Below, piece after piece: positions 61,906 to 64,000 of a DNA stretch of 64,000 nt. The position numbers and the translations under genes are program-made. The stretch covers positions 1,838,413 through 1,902,412 of the forward strand of contig JAQFVV010012512.1 of NCBI GenBank assembly GCA_028023455.1. Direction: 5' to 3'. The notes under the pieces were generated by a model. It saw only the letters and a program-made list of their open reading frames with translations. It searched no databases and had not been told where the DNA came from. Positions within the stretch are counted from its first letter, which is position 1, and each line of letters opens with the position of its first letter. Source of the DNA: Epiperipatus broadwayi. Its lineage: Eukaryota > Onychophora > Udeonychophora > Euonychophora > Peripatidae.

Positions 61906-64000
61906 ATTTTTTATATTAAAAATTATTAAGAAAATTTAAGTTCAAAAGTTTAAGAAATTGAATAAATAAAAATTAAATATATGTATTATAAATGTGAAGA
62001 TAAAAATATATATAGAGTAATTAATTATTATTTATTTTGTGTTAAATAAAAATATTTTTCTAAAATTTAAAAAAGATAATGGATTCTAAATTTAACTTAA
62101 ATGTAGTTAAAAGAAAAAAATGTGTTTCTTTTTAACAATTAAAAAAAAGGGGGAAATAACATTCCAGGAAAAGTATTAAAATGCTTGTAAACAGATTGCT
62201 GGATTAAAATTTAGGAAATAAATGATTAAAATAATTTAATTAAAAAGGCTGTTATTACCACTCAAAAATATGAGCTTAGAAGTAAGATATTAGACAAATA
62301 AATTTGGCCCTCAGTTAAAGTAATAACATTATTTATACCAATAGATCAGAGGATCCAATCTGCAAGAGATCAATCCTAATTTTATAGATAACTCCAAATC
62401 ATATGAATTGTGATGGAAATTATATTTAGGGTTATCTTCCTCTTATTCTATCTTGATCCTGCTAGTGAATATTATTTTGTCAGTAAGAATTATTCTACTT
62501 TAATTAATTCTTATCTTATACTTCCAGAAAGTCTACCATGTAAGAGTAGAGAAGCCATTATATGCCTTACTCTATCAAGCTGGAAGAGGTCAAGCCAAAA
62601 ACCCATTGCTGAGTCCTGAATGAGAAGCTGTTTGCATATGAAGATCTATCCAAATATATGTCCACTATGTATCCAACTTAGAAGAGGAAAAGTCTGATGT
62701 CCAGTACCACAGGAAAAAATCGCCCACCAAACCAAGGCCTAATTAATATCTTCACATTGAAAATGAATAGAAAATAATGATCTACCATAGCTATGTTTTA
62801 AAGAATTGATCCCACTAATACTTAAAGACTGAATATGAACTGCTAAGCTGACAAAAAATAACTAATACTTAATTATTATATTCAATTCAATGAAATATAT
62901 TAATGAATAGTTCTGTAATTAATCTGTTTATGAGCAGGTATGACAAGAGGTTGTAGTTTGTTTATTTAAATAGCATACCACAATTTAGTCAGTGCAAATA
63001 GTAATAAGATAGTTTATAAAAAGGCAATTAGCTTGTAATCACAGTTTCTTGCTATGCTATTAAAAAAGGTGTATATTAGTTATATTATTATTTCCACTTT
63101 ATTTAATATGTTAAATCAATAAAACCATAAATTATGAGTGGAGGGAAATCATGCTGCATAGACAAGATAAATTGAAGTTCTATTAAATAGATGTAAGTTT
63201 TAGCTCAGTAGTCTCATATTTGAATTATTGTTGATAAGAATGTACAGCTACTATTCATCAATTCGGGGTTATGAGTTACATCTGATTCTCATTCTTATGT
63301 GATGATCCCTTATAATCATTATCTCATTTAAACTGTGTAGTAGATGATCAATTCCTACCACATGCTATCCAATTTTTTTCATACATGTCTGGAAGTTAGA
63401 CATATGCGATTGCCAGTCACTATATACTATATATGTTGTAGAAGTTTCCTACCATAGACATATAATATTGTCATGTATTTATTCTTATATAACGATTGTA
63501 GTACAGATGCAAATTCCTATATTTTACAATTGTTGTATTATCTATTGCGCACTAACAACAATCTCAACAGTCAAGTAATAAGATTAGCCTTAATTTAAAA
63601 GCTTGTAACAGCATTAAACCAGCATGTATGAGAGTAGAGAGCATATAAAGGTCTATGCAATAGATTGGAATTCATTCTAACAATTAATGATAATATTCTA
63701 AAATAGCATTAAGTATTTTAAACCTTTACACCCCCATATATTCTATCTGTGCATAAGTTAAATGAAAATAATTAAAATAAAATTTGAAAAGATTTATTTA
63801 CCTTACGTTAATTTATAAATCAATTCATTAAAGTTATACCAATGTATGTTCTGTGTTGTAGATACGTGAATAAATAGTGTTGTCTTATTATTTTTGGCAT
63901 TTTATATTTGCAATCAACAATTTACGTATTTTTTTGCCTGCCCTTAGCGGACTTTAACAGAAAAAGTTGGTATTTCGTGACTTCAGCATGTAGAATGCAC
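61906..64000. other. AT-rich non-coding stretch
   Basis: No gene recognised. The 69-codon frame at 62,410-62,619 has no family signature. 62,340-62,720 is slightly less AT-rich. No repeat of other parts of the window seen. Confidence 0.45.

Overview
This is a very AT-rich stretch of an animal nuclear genome with no recognisable host gene. Everything that reads as protein over more than about 60 residues with a recognisable family comes from transposable elements: non-LTR retrotransposons (LINEs), a DNA transposon with 47-bp terminal inverted repeats, and tRNA-derived SINEs. The mix of Tx1/L1-like, Jockey/L2-like and RTE-like LINEs, a tRNA-type SINE and foldback repeats indicates an invertebrate metazoan. 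I cannot name the species, and I see no sign of bacterial, plasmid or viral organisation.

Layout. Positions 1-13 kb are AT-rich with small hairpins, short direct repeats (4.7-5.4 kb), a cluster of T-tracts and one foldback element (10.94-11.30 kb). 13-20 kb carries dispersed foldback families, here called P and Q, including a 1.18-kb palindrome bounded by a 15-bp direct repeat (14.69-15.87 kb), and an eroded reverse transcriptase fragment (18.1-18.7 kb, minus). 20.27-28.0 kb is a LINE nest in TAA arrays: an apparently full-length but frame-damaged two-ORF Tx1-like LINE (about 20.74-25.81 kb, plus), two 5'-truncated Jockey-like copies (minus) and an RTE 3' fragment, separated by long near-pure (TAA)n. 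28.4-30.6 kb has two copies of another LINE 3' end (minus).

31.3-40.4 kb holds two arms of an inverted repeat. Arm 1 (31.33-34.63 kb) is interrupted at a short (ATT)n by a second LINE nest of about 2.2 kb. Arm 2 (39.15-40.38 kb) keeps that site uninterrupted but has gained a SINE. The two arms therefore give empty/filled pairs for two insertion events. The arm 1 nest contains a Tx1-like copy with a 5' inversion of the kind made by twin priming. Between the arms are a P-family palindrome and a less AT-rich Tx1-like LINE 3' half (36.2-37.4 kb, minus).

41.8-42.5 kb is a tandem duplication. 42,678-44,672 is a DNA transposon with perfect 47-bp TIRs and near-identical 8-bp flanks, tentatively Merlin-like. 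46-54 kb holds minisatellites, foldback elements and a second SINE. 55.66-58.61 kb is a giant palindrome (U U U' U'). 58.6-61.9 kb carries a fragment and a longer, badly eroded RTE-type endonuclease/reverse transcriptase. The last 2 kb show nothing I can assign.

The notable system is the association between (TAA)n arrays and LINE insertion. Seven insertions or fragments from three LINE groups abut these arrays, and one case has an uninterrupted paralogous site. The best explanation is that LINEs with TAA tails insert into TAA microsatellites and lengthen them, which creates further target.
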